A stretch of DNA of 5,932 nt from positions 1 to 5,932 of the forward strand of contig JAUIKJ010000200.1 in NCBI GenBank assembly GCA_030430835.1. The letters run 5' to 3'. Under the pieces are notes generated by a model. That model ran no database searches. It saw nothing but the letters and a program-made list of their open reading frames with translations, and had not been told where the DNA came from. Of this stretch, positions 3,306 to 5,932 are shown piece after piece. The translations under genes and the position numbers were made by a program. This DNA is from Candidatus Hydrogenedentota bacterium (lineage in GTDB: Bacteria > Hydrogenedentota > Hydrogenedentia > Hydrogenedentales > JAEUWI01). The stretch's first letter is position 1. Each line of letters starts with the position of its first letter.

Positions 3306-5932
3306 ATGAGTGTACCCGATACTACGAATTCGATCTGCGACCAAAACGTGCACCGGCTGCTCGCCGGTTACCTCGCCGCGGCCGATGGCTACGATGAATT
3401 CTGCGATGCCGACGGTCGCGTGCGCGATCACTACGGATCCGTGATTGGGCCGCTGGCATCGCTTGCCCCGGACGATATGGAGGCCCGCCGCCGCAACGCA
3501 GAATCCATTATCCGCGAGAACGGCATCACCTACAACGTCTACGGAGACCCCAAGGGCATGGACCGCCCCTGGGACCTCGACCTGCTTCCCGTCGTCATCC
3601 CTCAGCAGGAATGGAACGCCATTGAGGCGGGTGTCATCCAGCGCCACCGGCTGCTCAACGCCATCCTCGCCGATATCTACGGCCCGCAATCTCTGATTCA
3701 TGGCCGTCAATTGCCGCCGGAGTATGTCGCTGCCAACGACCGCTTCCTGCGCCCCTGCCACGGCGTGCCTGTGCCTGCCACCGGGCACATCGTCCGCTAT
3801 GCAGCGGACCTCGTGCGCGGTCCCGACGGCCAATGGCGGGTATACGGCGATCGCACCCAGTCTGCCTCGGGCGCGGGTTATGCCCTCGAGAACCGCATCA
3901 TCATGGCGCGAACTTTTCCGCATCTCATGGCCGATGTTTCCGTGCGGCGACTCGCCAGCTTCTTCGATGGCTTCCGTGAAACGCTGCGGCAAACCAGTCC
4001 GAAGCCGGGACACAACCCTTCGATCGTCTTGCTTACGCCCGGGCCGCAGAACGAAACCTACTTCGAGCATGTCTACCTCGCACGCTACCTCGGCATCCCC
4101 CTTCTCGAGGGGGACGACCTCACCGTGCGCGATGACAAGGTCTATTACCGGACCGTGCGCGGGCTGCAGGAAGTCGACGTCATGCTGCGTCGCGTCGACG
4201 ACGCCTATTGCGATGCGCTGGAACTGCGCCGGGATTCCACCCTCGGGGTCACGGGCTTGCTTCAGGCCCTGCGCAAGCAAAACCTGAGTACCTGCAACGC
4301 CATTGGTTCGGGTGCCGTGGAGACTCTCGCGCTGAAGGCGCTGCTCCCCGCCCTGTGCCACCACCTCTTCGGCGAGGACCTGCTGCTGCAGAGTACTTCC
4401 GTGCGCTGGGGCGGACTACCGGAAGACCGCGCCGCGATTGAGGCAGAGATGGACCAGCGGTGTCTCGTGCCCGCCTTCGCCCCGGCCCACCCCGAGCGGG
4501 TGCCCACCGCGGCACTATCCCCCGAGGACCGCGCACAACTGCTCGCGCGCTGGCGACAGCGTCCTGAACTCTTCGCCGTTCAGGAGCAACCCGTGCCCTC
4601 GCAGGCGCCGATTATGCAGGGAGCCGCGCTGTCGGGTCGCCAGCTTACCCTGCGCGTCTTTGCCTACGCCGCCACCGACGGCACCATCGGCGTAATGCCT
4701 GGCGGCCTTGCGCGTTTTAGTCCGGCGGAAGACACCGTGGAAATGTCGATGCAGAAGGGGAGCGGAAGCAAGGACGTCTGGATCCTCTCCGACGTGCCCG
4801 TGGAACCGATCTCCTTGTTGCCCAACGCGGACGAACCCCTCGAGTTCATGCGATCGCGGGAAAACCTGTCGAGCCGCCTGGCCGAGAATCTGTACTGGCT
4901 GGGCCGTTACTGTGAGCGCGCCGAGTGCACGGTGCGCTTCCTGCGGCAGGTGCTGGTGCTCTGTGCCGATGAAGACGGACTCGCGGACCGCCCGGAATTT
5001 CGCCGCCTGATCGAGGCAGGGCCGCCCGGCCTGCTCGATCCCGAACCCGCGGCGGACTCGCCGCCACCGTCCGCCACCGCGACCTTGCCCGCTCCGGGAT
5101 TCGTGGAAACCATCCAGGCGCGCACCCTCGATCTTATCCAGAACCCGGATATCACGGGTGGTATCGTAGGCGACATTAGGGCAATCCGCCAGGCGGCATG
5201 GGTCGTGCGCGAACGCTTCTCCGAAGACGATTGGCGCATCCTCAACAACTTCACGCAGGACTACCTGGACAGCGCCGCCAAGGCTCGGGAAATTGGCATG
5301 GCGCTGGACGCCTTGAACTCCCTGGTCTTTGGCTTCGCGGCCTTCAGCGGGTTGACGCGGGAGAATATGACCCGCGAACCCGGCCAGTACTTTATCGATA
5401 TCGGTCGGCGCATCGAGCGTGCCATCGAAACCGCGTCCGTGCTCGAACGCGCGCTGGTGACGCCGGTGTCGCCGGAAGAGCCGCTGCTGCGCAGCCTGCT
5501 CGCGATCTTCGACAGCCCCATGACCTATCGCGCGCGCTACGATGTCAACGTCCAGGCGGCGGCGGTGCTCGATACCCTGGTTTGCGACGAGACCAATCCG
5601 CGTGCGGTGGCCTATCAGCTCAGCCGGCTCGCGCGGCACCTGCCGCGGCTCCCCATGCATGGCGGTCCCGGCCTGCTCAATGCCGAGGAGCGCCGCCTCG
5701 AGCGCGTGCGCTCGGAGGTGATGCTTGCCGACATGCACATCGCGGCCACCGTGGATGACGCCGGCACCCGCCCGGCACTGGCCGCCATGTTTGAAGTGTT
5801 GTCGGAAGAGTTGCCGGCCTTCGCCGACGAGTTGAGTCAGCGCTACTTCACGCACACCGAAGCCGCACAGCAACTCGGCGCGACGGCGACGGCCAAGCCG
5901 AAAAAGAACAAGCAACCGCCCACGGCGAACCC
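3306..5932 (+). CDS. Circularly permuted ATP-grasp / alpha-E fusion protein, partial at right edge
   Basis: There are 875 codons without a stop, running off the window. The first part (about residues 20-500) is a circularly permuted type 2 ATP-grasp ligase (DUF404/DUF407). Its landmarks are RPWDLDLLPVVI (87-98), GDRTQSASGAGYALENR (181-197), LTPGPQNETYFEH (243-255), EGDDLTVRD (268-276), VDVMLRRVDD (290-299), NAIGSGAVET (331-340), and MPGGLARFS with MQKGSGSKDVWILSD (464-496). The second part (about 519-850) is the helical alpha-E domain (DUF403): LAENLYWLGRYCERAE (525-540), GQYFIDIGRRIERA (693-706), MTYRARYDV (739-747), TNPRAVAYQLSRL (763-775), and RYFTH (846-850), the usual C-terminus. A Pro/Ala-rich insert sits at 573-598 and a Lys/Pro-containing tail follows 850. 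ATG 3306 is the only ATG after the in-frame TGA at 3279. Its ribosome site (GGCGGA) is weak. The enzyme is expected to form ATP-dependent peptide or amide bonds, probably with the divergent transglutaminase/DUF2126 protein; the substrate is unknown. Confidence 0.9.
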   Translation, partial: MSVPDTTNSICDQNVHRLLAGYLAAADGYDEFCDADGRVRDHYGSVIGPLASLAPDDMEARRRNAESIIRENGITYNVYGDPKGMDRPWDLDLLPVVIPQQEWNAIEAGVIQRHRLLNAILADIYGPQSLIHGRQLPPEYVAANDRFLRPCHGVPVPATGHIVRYAADLVRGPDGQWRVYGDRTQSASGAGYALENRIIMARTFPHLMADVSVRRLASFFDGFRETLRQTSPKPGHNPSIVLLTPGPQNETYFEHVYLARYLGIPLLEGDDLTVRDDKVYYRTVRGLQEVDVMLRRVDDAYCDALELRRDSTLGVTGLLQALRKQNLSTCNAIGSGAVETLALKALLPALCHHLFGEDLLLQSTSVRWGGLPEDRAAIEAEMDQRCLVPAFAPAHPERVPTAALSPEDRAQLLARWRQRPELFAVQEQPVPSQAPIMQGAALSGRQLTLRVFAYAATDGTIGVMPGGLARFSPAEDTVEMSMQKGSGSKDVWILSDVPVEPISLLPNADEPLEFMRSRENLSSRLAENLYWLGRYCERAECTVRFLRQVLVLCADEDGLADRPEFRRLIEAGPPGLLDPEPAADSPPPSATATLPAPGFVETIQARTLDLIQNPDITGGIVGDIRAIRQAAWVVRERFSEDDWRILNNFTQDYLDSAAKAREIGMALDALNSLVFGFAAFSGLTRENMTREPGQYFIDIGRRIERAIETASVLERALVTPVSPEEPLLRSLLAIFDSPMTYRARYDVNVQAAAVLDTLVCDETNPRAVAYQLSRLARHLPRLPMHGGPGLLNAEERRLERVRSEVMLADMHIAATVDDAGTRPALAAMFEVLSEELPAFADELSQRYFTHTEAAQQLGATATAKPKKNKQPPTAN

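Noticed and set aside
3273..4364. 363-codon minus-strand open frame across the start of the ATP-grasp gene
   Set aside because: It is antisense to conserved DUF404/DUF407 motifs, and its frame runs into the divergent promoter region. It is explained as a shadow of the real gene.
4515..5915. 466-codon minus-strand open frame
   Set aside because: It lies opposite the well-conserved ATP-grasp/alpha-E protein, its product has no recognised family features, and no promoter or ribosome site was seen for it.
1..5932. CRISPR array, tRNA, rRNA or insertion-sequence genes
   Set aside because: No regularly spaced repeats, tRNA-like cloverleaf, rRNA segments or transposase motifs were seen on reading both strands.

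Overview
The window is GC-rich bacterial DNA carrying three protein-coding stretches, two of them incomplete at the window edges and two of them cut at a shared internal breakpoint. The GC content, about 65% by hand count in the main part, the GTG start and the two sigma-54 promoters fit an environmental Gram-negative-type bacterium. The phylum cannot be named from this sequence alone.

Region 1 (2-640, + strand) is an internal piece of an MmeI-like (type IIG) DNA methyltransferase / restriction-modification protein. Its identity stops abruptly after residues DWKD at 638-640, just before the family's methylase core. Region 2 (3120-682, - strand) is a transglutaminase-like protein fused to DUF2126, a glutamine-synthetase-fold putative amidoligase. 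It starts at GTG 3120 and stops resembling its family after residue 813, with the last part of the ligase domain missing. The two genes converge, and both lose their 3' ends within the same ~41 bp (641-681). That stretch contains an 8-bp perfect inverted repeat and an imperfect 12/14-bp direct repeat. A deletion or other rearrangement, or an assembly chimera, would explain this.

Region 3 (3121-3305) is the space between two divergent start codons. It holds two back-to-back, exact-consensus sigma-54 (-24/-12) promoters, one for each flanking gene, with a 26-nt dyad and repeated TGTGCCA elements between them. Region 4 (3306 to the window end, + strand) is a fusion of a circularly permuted ATP-grasp ligase and an alpha-E domain (DUF404/DUF407 plus DUF403). 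It is open at the right edge.

The two main genes belong to a known but functionally uncharacterised peptide-ligase/transglutaminase system (alpha-E, circularly permuted ATP-grasp, transglutaminase, GS-like amidoligase), which is thought to make and process a peptide or peptide tag. The domains are compacted here into two fusion genes that are divergently transcribed and, by inference, jointly controlled by sigma-54 and an enhancer-binding activator that is not in the window. The truncation of the DUF2126 ligase suggests that, if the junction is real, part of the pathway is broken in this genome.
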